Below are positions 44,886 through 56,396 of a stretch of DNA of 64,000 nt, one piece after another (position 1 is the first letter of the stretch; every line of letters begins with the position of its first letter). Under the pieces are notes generated by a model, which ran no database searches, was not told the DNA's origin, and saw nothing but the letters and a program-made list of their open reading frames with translations. Position numbers and translations under genes: made by a program. The stretch is from Lantana camara (lineage: Eukaryota; Streptophyta; Magnoliopsida; Lamiales; Verbenaceae), in contig CM074856.1 of NCBI GenBank assembly GCA_037501455.1, forward strand, positions 53,597,001 through 53,661,000, given 5' to 3'.

Positions 44886-46445
44886 ATAATATACTAGTGA
44901 AATGAACGTGCGTTGCACGTTTATCATTTAATTTTATTTAAATAAGTTGGGCTATTATATTCATTGAATAAATTAGAATATTAAAACTATCTAATGTGAT
45001 TAAATAAATATAATAACAATTTTAATGAACCATTTTTTATCTTTTCAAGCTACACATACAAAAATATTTATATGAAATATCTCTTTTAAATCGATCATAT
45101 ACAATAAGTAGAAATTTAAAAGTAGCAAAATATTCAAATAAACAAAAAATAAAAATATTTGAAATTATATTGTTATGTTAAAAAAAAGTTTAAAATGTAT
45201 AATTATTTATCCAAATAATTCTAGCTTTAAGGTATAAGTAATAGTTTATAACTTTCAAATATATTTAATAAATAAAAAGATATGTATAAAAATATAGACA
45301 AAAACCTAAATTAAAAAATCACATAAAATATATATATTAACAATATATATTTTATTACTTCTATTTTTTGATTTTCTTTAATATAATTTATGATTATTTT
45401 TAATTTTTAAAATTTTGAAGAATCTTTTTGTTCTCATCCAAAATGTAAAAGTTATATTCACTTTCAAAACTATAGCTTTTGTACTTAATCTTCTTCTATA
45501 ATTCAGACTTCGTTTCCATCATTGAAAATGGGAATATTATTATTTTTCTTTTTTATTTTTCTTTTCTTTTTTTAATCTTGAGAAATTATAATTTTGGTAT
45601 ATCATCATTAATTACTGTTGGTTTCCTCCATAGTCATTCTTTTCTCTCATTTTCTCTCCTATTCTCGTTCATGCCTTTGATTCTTCTTCCTTTATTTATA
45701 GATATCAAACTCCTTTTAGTCTCAGTTATTCCTTCTCTTCTTAACCTAGATTCGTTCTTATTTTCAAGCTTAGTTATGAATTGTTGAACATTTCGTAGAA
45801 TCCCATATGTGCTAACCTCTCTTGGTTTTACTCTTACCGGTTCGCTTCATGCCGCTTCCTCAGTTCGCCACCTGATGGAGAACTAACCAGCCTTCTCCTT
45901 AGGTGAGTTGATCTTAGGTTTGGTCTGTTAAAGGCCCAATGGGTATGTCCCCAACAATCACCAATTTTAATATAATTATCTTAGACTAAATATCAATTTC
46001 TCAAAACTGCGGGTTTCATATATCATCATTTTTAATATTATCCTTTTTCTCAAATCTCTATCGAGTTATTTTTCTCTCTATTTAATTTATACCTTGAATT
46101 GCACTTTTTCAATTATATTTGCATACAATTTTCAATTACAATGAGAAAGCAAAACTCCATGGATACTTGTAAATTAAGTTTCCTATAATATTTTGAGTTA
46201 TGTTCTCCTTAAACAATTAAAAGAGTTAGTAATTTAATTATACAAAATATTATAAAACTTTTAATGATTAATTTATTTATAATATATTAAAGAAACAATA
46301 TTTTATGAAAATTAATTAGATTCTTAATTGATTTTTGATATCTATATACTGAGCAACTTATATACTCCAAATAATATGATGGAAGAACTATACCTCTATG
46401 TATAACATTTAGTACCACTTTGTACCTATTATTAATTCAATAGTA
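44886..46445. other. AT-rich stretch with old repeat and a GTGC palindrome
   Basis: No gene is seen. It opens with ATACTAGTGAAATG and a perfect inverted repeat AACGTGC-GTT-GCACGTT (44905-44921). Such TACTAGT plus CGTGC.TTGCACG words are often found near ends of plant Helitron-like elements, but I see no second end. From about 45285 to 46060 it resembles 27850-28620. The rest, up to the CACTA border, is AT-rich and unassigned. Confidence 0.55.
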
Positions 46446-46486
46446 CACTACTAGAAATCTGTCATATAACAACAGAAATTATTCGT

Positions 46487-47320
46487 TACTATTTAGCAAC
46501 GGATATAGCAACGAAAAAAAAAATTCGTGGCAAACTGCTTTAGCAACAGAATTTTCGTTGCTAAATCCGATGCTATATATGAAAAAAAAAATAGCAACGG
46601 ATTTTTCGTTGCTAAAATTAAATAATACAAAAAATAAATAAATTGGTATATATAGCGACGGAAATTCCGTTGCTATTAAAATAAAAACCTACTAAAAATA
46701 ATATAATATTTATAAATATTTGCAACGAAAAATTCGTCGCTATTTTAGAAACGGAAAATCCGTTGCTATTTAGCAACGGATTTTTCGTTGCTATATGAAA
46801 GGGGAAATAATAAATAAATATAAATAAATATAAAATATGTCATAGCAACGGATTTTCCGTTGCTATGTGGAAGAAAAATAAAAATAAAAATAAACAAATA
46901 TAAAAAATATTAGCAACGGATTTTTCGTTGCTATAAGGAAGAAAAAAAAGGAAATAAAAATAAATAAATATAAAAAATATTAGCAACGGAAAATCCGTTG
47001 CTATAAACATATGATTAAAAAAATTAATAAAATATTTATAATTTAGCAACGGATTTTTTGTTGCTATATGGAATAAAAATATAATAAAAATAAATGAATA
47101 ATAAAAAATATCAGCAACGGAAAATCCGTTGCTATAAACAATTGATTAAAATATTGATAAAATATTTATAATTTAGCAACGGAAAATTCATTGCTATAAA
47201 TATTTAAGTAAAAATAATAGAATACTTATAATTTAGCAACAAAAAATTCGTTGCTATAAATAGTTGATTAAAAATTTAATAGAATATTTATAGTTTAGCA
47301 ACGAAAATCCGTTGCTATTT
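46487..47320. repeat. Left subterminal hairpin array of the CACTA element
   Basis: About fifteen units of the type TAGCAACGGATTTTTCGTTGCTA-like hairpin (10-bp arms) recur every 55-72 bp, for example at 46592, 46769, 46843, 46911, 46981 and 47043. Spacers are A-rich. Such subterminal repeats are the usual transposase-binding sites of CACTA elements. Open frames here (such as 46840-47049) are by-products of the repeats. Confidence 0.88.
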
Positions 47321-48252
47321 ATATTGTAATTTCTTTATTTTGACCAAAAAATATATTAAAATATTTTGTTTATATGGTCTAATATATATACATATAATTA
47401 TTTAAACTTTCATCCTTATTTTTTCAAGCTCTCTCTCTTTCACACACACATCCATATATACATAATGTTAGATCATTTTATTGATATAGCCACCATTGAC
47501 TTATATAATACATGATCATATGTTTGGGGATTATGTAGAATTAATATTTGTATAGTATAATCTTTCATATATAAAAGCCTTTAATATTTTTATTTGATAG
47601 AAAATTTATATTGGTGATCGATATATTATAAGGTATAATATAAATTATAAATCGTTAAAAGATGTGCATCATAATTAAAACACAAAAGTGTATAAAAGCT
47701 AACAATGCTTAATACAATATCTCTATATATATGATTATATATATTTAATACAAATATTCATATGTTTAACGGATAGTTAGATATATAGTTCCACAATTAC
47801 ATAATGTTATTTAAAGAAAAGTTTTTTATTTAATAACTAACAGTTGCGTAGCACAATAATTTCTTAAAATTCATACATAATGCTCGAAATTCAAATGTAA
47901 ATACTTCATATTAAGAGAAAAGTTTTTTATTTAATATCTAAAGGTTGCATAACACAATAATTCCGTAATATTTAGATATAGTTCTACAAAGTTAAATATA
48001 AGTACTTTATAGTAAAAGAAAAATTATTCATTTATCATCTAACGGCTGCATAACACAATAATTCTTCAATATTTAGATATAATTATACAAATTCAAATAT
48101 AAATATTTCATATTAATAAAATAATTCTTCATTAAGTTATTCAACTACGATTGCTAAATAATACAGTAGTTCCTCGAAATGCAGATATTGTTCTATAAAT
48201 GTATAAGTGAATACTTCATATAACATAAAAGTTCTTTATTCAACAACCAACT
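47321..48252. repeat. CACTA interior, left part, with 101-bp tandem repeat
   Basis: There is no coding signal. From about 47817 a unit with AAGTTTTTTATTTAA and GCATAACACAATAATTC recurs with a 101-bp period (cores at 47852, 47953 and 48054), then a diverged unit about 108 bp on. A fifth unit beginning near 48227 is cut after about 26 bp by element D. Confidence 0.75.
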
Positions 48253-49093
48253 TGATGGGGTCAAAACACGCTCATCCCCCTTTTCGGCACGTGGCACCTT
48301 GGGATGATGACACTTGCCTCTCTAGGATTGCATCCGACATATACAAGCGCTCAGACCTTCGAGCGCCGACATCCCGCAAGGACGCGCGTCAGTTCTGTTA
48401 TGGATACACGTACGTCAACAATATTGCTCTTACCGCTCTTCCACAAGCGTCGTTAGTACTACATAACTAATACCTCAATCAATCTAAGTGAACCTTTTTC
48501 GAGCGATACATGCCCTCGTAGAGGCTTCCACTTCAGCTTATTACAACAAGCCCTAGCCCTCATCCCCTAGCGGATGTCTTGGCTTCCAAAGCTTATGGTT
48601 GTCACGAGCGCGCTCTTAAGCCCTCGTCACCAACCCCCCAAACGGCTCTCTGACACATCGTACATGCCCGCGCACCTGCCACTGTTGCCAACACTAACTC
48701 TCAGCAGCTTTTTCAGAAGATTCCTCCTAGGGTTCTCTCTCACAGCGCCACGTGTTAGGGCAACATTCGGCTAGGACCACATGAGGCAAATGACCCAAGG
48801 GCCCCTGACCCTCAACTATAGATAAACAGAGTCATCTCTTTCACTATAAGCCATCCTCATTACTGCAACTCCTACTTAGCTTACATTTTCCTCTTTCAGA
48901 TCATCATCTGACTTGAGCGTCGGAGAGCCAAACTGGGTATCACCCCCGGTTCCCCCAGCTTGGCCTTCTGACTTTTCAGCGTGTTTGTCCTAGCAGGTAG
49001 AACCTCATCTTCTCCGGCGAAATTCCGGCGGTTTCTCCACTCAAACAAATTCTAAAGTGATCGGATCCCAATCCCCATATTCGGAACCCATCA
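48253..49093 (+). repeat. 5' LTR of element D
   Basis: It starts TGATGGGGTCAAAACACGC and ends CGGAACCCATCA, 841 bp. Its TATA position reads CTATAGATA (48816-48824) against CTATAAATA in the 3' LTR. It has seven bases (in the CCATATTC region) that the 3' LTR lacks. Confidence 0.95.
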
Positions 49094-49097
49094 TTTT

Positions 49098-49113
49098 TTG
49101 CACCGTCTGTGGA
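49098..49113 (+). other. Primer-binding site region of element D, mutated
   Basis: TTGCACCGTCTGTGGA differs from the element A site TGGCGCCGTCTGTGGG at three places. The changes should weaken primer tRNA pairing. Confidence 0.55.
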
Positions 49114-49181
49114 AAACCAGCTTTCAGCCTCTTTCTTCTCTTCTGCTAGTTGAAAAGCAAACACCCAAAATCTCTACAGCT

Positions 49182-51206
49182 ATGGTCGCTACGAGATCCG
49201 GCGTCGTGGGAGGAGGAGATAACACCCCCCATGACGTCAATACCCTTATTCGCTCCGTCTCTGTGGGCGGAGGCCCACCTCCTATCGTCGCTGAGGGTGG
49301 GGTACCCCCCACAGAAGCGAAAACGCAGGCAGGATCTTCGTTTCCCCCACCAGCACCGCCGGCACCACCAGCCTCCGGCCCCACCGGAGGAATTCCCCCC
49401 TCTGCTCTTCCACAGCTTCCCCAAACTCAATGGGTACATGTCCATGCAAACCCAGGGGGTCAGAGTCACATGATGCCCCCGCCGGGGTACACGCTTACTC
49501 CCACTGTTTTGGTGCCGCCAGTCCAACCATACTTTGCTGGCCAAATCCAGCTCCCTTTGGTGATCCCCAGGGAGGTTGAAGGAGTAGAGTTACCTCCATT
49601 AACTACTCAGCAATTAAGGGCTCTTTATGCCCAGTGTGAGGTTCAGGCGGCCCAGGGGGCATGGGAAAGATTCCATTCCATGTACTTTCCCTCTGGGCAG
49701 GCCACTCAAACTGCTGCCCCTATGGGCGGATTGCAAACTTTCCCCATTAGGGAAACTTAGGCCGTCTTGAGGGTGCCGCCACCACCACCACCAGTTATTG
49801 AGGTGCCCCGCCAGGGCGAGAACGAGCATCCCCTTGTAGACAGAAATCGGGAACCCACTGAGAGGGTCAACGAGAATGAAGGGGACTCCCACGTTTCCAG
49901 GAGGGTTTCCCGTGCCGCCAGACAAGGAGACAGGGAAGGGGATGCGAATCCTAACCTCCTCGCGGCTGTGCAAGACCAGCTACAGGGTTTAAAGGACATG
50001 GTCGAACAGCTCTCTCGAGCACGGTCTCAGATCTTCCACAGTAGGGATGAACGAGCCGATGACAGAGACGCTCGTCACAAGGACCGACCGCCGCAGATCC
50101 CTCGCCGAAAGGAACAGGAGGAGAACTTCTGCACCTATGATTACCATCCATTAGCGAGGGGCTCCCCCCTCGTGGAAGAAGTTTTGATGGCCCAAGCAGG
50201 AATGGCCAAAATCCCCACTTCCATCAACCGCTACGATGGTATAACCGATCCGGCTGAACATTTGGATCATTTTTTACATCTGATGCACCTCTACGAGCAT
50301 TTCAGCAACTATTGGGCCAAGGTTTTTGTCACTTCCTTGGTAGGAATGGCACAGGAGTGGTACAAGAGACTGCCCCCACGATCGATACATTCCTACAAAG
50401 AGTTAGCCGACGCTTTCCTCAACCACTTCAATTCCGTGAAAGCTCCAGTCACTGCGCCCACTGCCCTCTATAACGTGGTGCAAGGCAAGAATGAGTCTCT
50501 TCGCTCGTTCTTCGCTCGCTTCAACAAGGAGATCCTGCAAGTGGAAAGACCGTCCATGGATTTCTTGATCCCAGTACTCTTTCAGGCCGTGGATCACAAG
50601 CAGTATATGAGTAAGAAATTTGCTGATGCCATCGTGGAGAGAAGGCCAGGGACACTCATGGCCTTAAGAGAGGTTGCCGAGCCGTTTTTCGCGCTCGAAG
50701 ATATGTATGGGATGAATGGGCACCCTGAACGAGGACGCGAAATCACTGTTAAGAAGGAGCGTCATCAAGAACGCAAAAGGTCGCCACTGCCCCCTCGACG
50801 TTTCGAGCGTATCCCACTCACCCGACCGAACTCAGAGGTTTATAACCTCTCTGACAAGAAACTCTTTAAGAGACCCATCAAGATGAGAGAGACTGAGTCG
50901 CTGAAACGCTCGAACAAGTATTGTGCCTTCCACAAACAGAAGGGGCACGACACGGATGAATGTCGCCAGCTGGAAGCTGAGATTCAAAGGCTTGTTACGG
51001 GGGGTCATTTGAAGGAATTTGTGAAAATTCTGGAGCGCTTTGATGAGCGCTGTCGGGATCGTTCCAGGGAAAGAAGAAGGAGCCCGTCCCGGTCAAGAAG
51101 TCCACGAGGAAGAGGCCCCCCCCCCCCCCCGAGACCAGCAGCCATCGGGGCAGCAAGGGAAAGGCCCCTGACTAGGAGAATACACCTTTTGCGGTCATCA
51201 ACATGA
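49182..51206 (+). pseudogene. gag: Gag of element D
   Basis: It starts MVATRSGVVGGGDN at 49182. The N-terminal third is Pro/Gly-rich; TAG at 49758-49760 replaces a Gln codon and the same frame goes on after it. The capsid-like domain follows (INRYDGITDPAEHLDHFLHL, NYWAKVFVTSLVGMAQEWYK, about 50222-50370). Next come a C-H-H-C knuckle (CAFHKQKGHDTDEC, about 50930-50972) and an Arg/Ser-rich tail. A run of 15 C at 51116-51130 shifts the frame, so the ORF ends at 51206 out of phase with protease. Gag would package the RNA in the cytoplasm. Confidence 0.92.
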
Positions 51207-52021
51207 TAGCGGGAGGCTCTTCAGGGGGAGATTCCAATGCCGCTCGGCGGAGATATGTCCGGAGTTACGACCAACGCCCCTCCATGCCTAAGTCCGTTTA
51301 TGCTATACAGAAGGCCAAGGATCAGCGCTCCCGAGAAAATGATGTAATAGGCTTTGATGATAGGGATTTAGGGCACATTGTAACACCCCATGGGGAAGGT
51401 GAAACTTCTGACTACCCCATGGTGGTTAGTGTTGATCTCCACAATCAGGTTGTAAAAAGGGTGTTGGTGGATAGTGGAAGCTCTGTTAATGTTTTGCCGT
51501 ACTCCACATTTTTAAAGATGAATGCTGACCTTCCACTAGAGCCTCTCAAGACGGCTCTCATTGGTTTTGGAGGATCAGAAGTTATCCCGCGAGGGCAAAT
51601 ACGCTTGGCCACCTCATTCGGCCAAGCCCCCCAGCGTAAGACGCTCGCAGTCACATATGCCGTGGTAGAGATTGATATTCCCTATAACATCATAATCGGG
51701 CGCCCAACCCTCGTTGATTTCAAAGCCATCATCTCCACCTATCACCAGAAGATCAAGTTCCCCACCACCGAGGGCGTTGAAGAAGTACTGTGCAATGTGC
51801 GAGAGGCTTGGGAATGTTATATGTTGTCCCTCAGAAAGCCTAAGGCGGAAAAAACCTTCCAAATCGGATCCATCAAAAATTATGTTGACTTTCCCAACCT
51901 AGACGAGGATGGCCCAATACGCAAGAGGGCCAAGTTATACAAGAAGAAGAACAAGAAAATGAAGGATGCTAGCACCAAGAATCCCCTCGAAAGTACCCCG
52001 CCAGGGACGGTCGAAGAATAA
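51203..52021 (+). pseudogene. pol: Aspartic protease of element D
   Basis: It is in the frame that Gag would have without the C-run shift. The retropepsin motif VLVDSGSSVNVLPYSTF lies at about 51464-51510, then LIGFGGSEVIPRGQIRLAT and IPYNIIIGRPTLVDF, the C-terminal landmark. TAA at 52019-52021 interrupts the link to RT; the frame continues afterwards. No lesion is seen in the catalytic part. Confidence 0.9.
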
Positions 52022-52072
52022 TCCTCAGAAGGAGACGAGCGGGAGGAGGATGAGCCCGCCACTAGGGAGCGC

Positions 52073-53559
52073 TTGATCGGGAAAAAGAGGGCGCTTGAAC
52101 TTCCTCGCCCAGAAATAAGGATTGAACCCTTGGAGAAGTTCCTTTCTATTGAGTTGGAACCTGGAAACAAGGACAAAACTACTCAGATAGGGTCCAACCT
52201 CTCAGGGCCTTCTCAGATTATGATGATTGATTTCCTCAGTGAAAACATTGACATGTTTGCGTGGAAAGCCTCTGACCTCACAGGGATTGACCCAAGCGTC
52301 ATTGTCCACAGGCTTAATGTGGACCCTTCGTTCAAACCCATCAAACAGAGGAAACGAGATGTACACGGCTTTCAAAAGAGGGTCATCGAAGAAGAGGTTA
52401 ATAAACTGTTGGAGGCTCAATATATCGAGCCCATCTTATACCCAGAATGGTTGTGTAATGTGGTTTTGGTACCCAAGAGTGCGAACAAGTGGCGAATGTG
52501 CAATGATTTTACTGATCTTAACAAGGCTTGCCCTAAGGATCCTTACCCACTGCCCCGGATAGACCAACTGGTGGATTCGACCGCTGGATGCGAACTAATG
52601 AGCATGATGGACGCCTTTTAAGGATACTATCAGATCTTTATGGCTCCAGAAGACCACCCCAAAACTTCATTTGTTGTTCATTTAGGGGTGTATTGCTTCC
52701 TGGTCATGCCTTTTGGGCTGAAGAACGCTGGAGCCACGTATCAATGGCTCGTCAACAAGATGTTTGAGAGTGAAATTGGAGGGTCCATGGAAGTTTACGT
52801 AGACGATATGATTATTAAAAGCGAGCGTCAAAACTCACATCTAGAAGATCTCAAGTGTACTTTTTCGATCCTGCGTCAGTATGGGATGAAATTCAACCCT
52901 TCAAAATGCACCTTTGGAGTACAAGGGGGAAAGTTCTTGCGATACATGGTCAGTCAGAGGGGAATTGAAGCCAATCCTGAGAAGATCAAGGCTGTCTTGG
53001 AGATCCCCTCCCCTCGAAATCTCCGAGAGGTACAAGTATTGGTAGGAAAGATCATCTCCTTGAACAGATTCATTTCGCGCTCGGCGGACAGGAATCTTCC
53101 CTTCTTCAAGATTTTGAGGAATGCCCGAAACTTCGCTTGGACGGAGGAATGTGAAAAGGCTCTACAGGATATGAAGGCTTACCTAACGAGCGCTCCGCTA
53201 CTGACTAAACCCATCGAAGACGAAGGCTATTTATATACCTTTCTGTTTCGGCTGAGGCTACAAGCGCTGTGTTGATAGCTATACGAGAGCGGAAACACTT
53301 GCCCGTTTATTACTTAAGCAAAACGCTGCAGGGAGCTGAGAAGAAATATTTGGAAATCGAGAAATTTGCGTTTGCCCTCATTAATGCATCAAGACGTTTG
53401 AGGCCTTACTTTCAAGCACACTCAATAACGGTACTCACTGATCAACCCTTGAAGCAAGTTTTGTCCAAGCCAGACGTATTAGGGAGAATGATAAAATGGG
53501 CCATTGAATTGAGCCAGTTTGATTTATGCTTTGAGCCCAGAACTGCTATACAAGCTTAG
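52073..53559 (+). pseudogene. pol: Reverse transcriptase and RNase H of element D
   Basis: RT blocks are complete: HRLNVDPSFKPIKQRKRD, YPEWLCNVVLVPKS, MCNDFTDLNKACPKDPYPLP, VMPFGLKNAGATYQ and the catalytic YVDD (52796-52807), which is intact. TAA at 52619-52621 replaces a Gln codon in the middle of the palm. RNase H includes LPVYYLSKTLQGAEKKYLEIEK and SITVLTDQPLKQVL. A frame change near 53238 and TAG at 53557-53559 (again a Gln codon) break the end. Confidence 0.92.
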
Positions 53560-53574
53560 GTTGTAGCCGATCTA

Positions 53575-54010
53575 TTGGTTGAGCGTTTTGGTTTAGAGCC
53601 CGCTGTTCCTGAGGACAAAGGATTGTGGATCCTGCACACGGATGGTTCCTCAACCTCTCAAGGAGGAGGAGCAGGGGTAGCCCTCCGAGACCCTAATGGG
53701 ATTGAGTTGGACTTTCCAATTAGTTTGGATTTTCAAGTCACGAATAACGAGGCAGAATATGAAGCCCTTATACAAGGATTAGAAATTGCTTCTCAGAATG
53801 GAGCTTCTAGAATTACCACGTATGTGGATTCGCAGTTAATTGCGAGCCAAATTGAAGGAACTTATGAGGCTCGAGAAACCACCATGGTGCAGTACTTAAG
53901 CATAGCCAGGGAGATCATTGGAAGGTTCAAAGAATTTCATCTGCTCCAAGTCCCACGGGCCGAGAACGAGCGCGCTGATGCTCTTTCAAAATTTGCTTCG
54001 GCGTTGGAAG
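53575..54010 (+). pseudogene. pol: Archaeal-like second RNase H of element D
   Basis: The frame from 53575 is open and begins with LHTDGSSTSQGGGAG (first catalytic Asp), then VTNNEAEYEALIQGL (Glu), TYVDSQLIASQI (Asp) and ENERADALSKFAS (last Asp). This is the extra RNase H H1 domain that marks Tat-lineage elements. All four acidic positions of the fold are present, so the domain itself looks intact; it is called a pseudogene part because the polyprotein upstream is broken. Confidence 0.9.
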
Positions 54011-55344
54011 GCATTGCTGAGCGCTCGGTGACGTTCCTTAGAACGGAAGAGCCTCTGATTAAGGAGAAAATTGCCAAGGAGGCGGTCGCTATGATTGATC
54101 CGCTTGAACCATGTTGGCTGGATGACATCATCAGGTTCCTTAGAGATGGTATTTGTCCCACGGATAAGGTAGAGGCTCGGAAAATAAGGAGCAAGGCCCC
54201 ACGGTTCTCTTTAGATTCAGGGGGAAGACTGTTCAAGAAATCATTTCAAGGGCCTCCATTGAGGTGCTTAAGGCCCTCGCAAGCGAGAGAAACGCTGGAA
54301 CTCATTCATAGTGGGAGCTGTGGAAATCACTCAGGAGGGTGTATTCTGGCCAAGAAGATTCTAAGGAGTGGGTTTTATTGGCCCACGGTTCTGCATGACG
54401 CTCTCGAATTTTCCAGAAGGTGTCCAAAGTGTCAATTCCATTCCAATCTCCCTCAACTGCCAGCCGCACAAATGATCCCGATAGATGTCTCCTGGCCCTT
54501 TGACCAGTGGGGAATAGACATTGTGGGCCCCTTGCCCATCACTGTTGGACAAAAGAAGTTTATCATTTTGGCTGTCGATTATTTCAACAAGTGGGCCGAG
54601 GCCGAGGCTATGGCAAAAATCACCTTCCGGGTTGTGAGGGATTTCATTTGGAAGAACATCATATGTAGATATGGCATTCCAAGGGTGCTTATTTCTGATA
54701 ACGGATCCCAGTTCATAGCCGCTGACACACGAGAGTGGTGTTCGGAATTGGGGATTGAACAACGCTTTACCTCCATAGGCCATCCCCAAGCCAATGGACA
54801 AGCAGAAGTTACCAACAGAGTCATTTTGCAGCACTTGAAGACGATGCTGGAGAGTAAGAAGAGTGAGTGGGCAGAAGAGTTGCAAGGGGCACTTTGGGCT
54901 TATCGCACTACCCCACGAGCGGCCACTGGCGAGACACCTTTCGTGCTCGAGTACGGGTCAGAAGCAATGATACCAGCTGAGATTGCAAATGAATCCGCTC
55001 GTGTAGCTTATTTCGAGCTTCAACTTAACGAGAATAACAGAAGCTTGGAATTGGACTTATTGGATGAAAAAAGAAAACAAGCTTGGGCCAAGATACACAA
55101 ATACAAGGCAACTGTGGCTCAGCAGTAAAACGAGCGTGTGAGGGAAAGAACCTTCCAGTTGGGAGATTTGGTCCTGAAGAAAGTCGAAGTATCCAAACAT
55201 GTGGGAAAGATGGACCCCAACTGGGAAGGTCCGTTCAAGGTGATACAAATCAGAGCTAACAACACCTATGCCCTGGGAACGCTTCAAGGTGAGCGCTTGC
55301 CTCGCCCCTGGAACGCATGTAATCTCCGGCGATTTTATGTGTAG
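54011..55344 (+). pseudogene. pol: Integrase of element D
   Basis: The HHCC zinc-binding module is present (HSGSCGNHSGG ... CPKCQFH, about 54305-54440). The core has DQWGIDIVGPLP (Asp), LISDNGSQF (Asp) and NGQAEVTNR (Glu), all intact (54500-54830), and TTPRAATGETPF. TAA at 55126-55128 replaces a Tyr codon; the C-terminal part (FQLGDLVLKKVEVSKHVGKM, 55138-55344) continues in frame. There is no chromodomain, as expected for Tat elements. Confidence 0.92.
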
Positions 55345-56396
55345 AAATTCTTTAAGGTGATGATATAACCGCCTCGTTAACGAGCTCTATGTACTCCAAG
55401 TTACAAATAAGATATGATACGTCCCTCTCAGTATCTTTGGATATTACGCTTCTTTATTTTGCATGATCGTATAAGTCCCACATCCCTCGTCTTCACGAGC
55501 GTAATATGTTACTTGCATCGAACATGGGTTACGCTTGCCAGCTCTCTACTCCACGTGGGGGGACACCCTCATAAGGATAGGCTGGTAACGCTCACAACCA
55601 ACTTAATAAAATAAAAGAAAAACATAACGAAAATCCCAGTAGGCCTTGGTTGTTTGTCACAACGCCTTGCGCTCGAAAGCGGGATCATTTGCGAATCAAA
55701 GAATGAGGCTAGTACTATCACGCTCGCCCAACAACAACGTCGTTAAAAGGGAAAATTCACAAGTCTTGAACGAAGGCAGTCTCTCAATAAGACCCTCGTG
55801 ACGACTCAAGACTTAGCAAAATTTCCAAGATTAAGAAGAAATTCCACAAGTCTGGAATGAGGGCAGTCTCCCAGTAAGACCCTCGTATTTCCTCAAGACT
55901 TAGCAAGATTTCCAAGATTAAGGAAAAATTTCACAAGTCTGGAATGAGGGCAGTCCCCCAGTAAGACCCTCGTATTTCCTCAAGACTTAGCAAAATTTTC
56001 CTAAGTATGAATAAAAAATTTTACACAAGTCTTAAGGGGGGGCAACCTCACAGTAAGACCCTCATGGTTACTCAAGACCTAGTGAAATTTTTCAAGCTTT
56101 GCAAGATTTAACAAAATCTTCTAAATATCGAAAGCCTATCTGAAATATGCAATTTTTACTAAGCATGTTACACACAATCTTACAACTACAAGGTTTGTTC
56201 ACAACAAGTTCAAAGTAAAAGTTCGCAACCAAGAAAAAGGTGAAGACAATATCAGGGAAAGGAGAAATTCTATTCATTAAGGCAATTCGCCTAAGTTACA
56301 AAATAAAGGCTTGAAGGCCCATAAGCATCATTACAAAAGGAGGAAGCGTTAAATTAAGCTAAGAAGAAATGCAAAGAAGAGCTGGAGGGTAGAATT
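55345..56396. repeat. Spacer with about 87-bp tandem repeat downstream of pol in D
   Basis: The array spans about 55750-56090. Units with ACAAGTCT..GAATGAGGGCAGTC, AGTAAGACCCTCGT and CTCAAGACTTAGC start near 55761, 55848, 55935 and 56028 (periods 87, 87 and 93). Each unit contains AAGTCT and AGACTT, so it can fold back. The same place in B has a different but similarly sized array. The rest of the spacer has no coding signal. Confidence 0.82.

Noticed and set aside
46487..47320. Regularly spaced repeats resembling a CRISPR array
   Set aside because: Spacers are A-rich and similar, the units are variable hairpins, and they sit at one end of a CACTA transposon in plant nuclear DNA.
48207..48470. 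Frame at the start of D repeated at 59886-60116
   Set aside because: Both lie in the two LTR copies; the repetition is the LTR itself, not a gene family.
54361..54885. Minus-strand frame of 174 codons inside the integrase of D
   Set aside because: It is the reverse of the conserved integrase core, whose plus-strand motifs are unambiguous.
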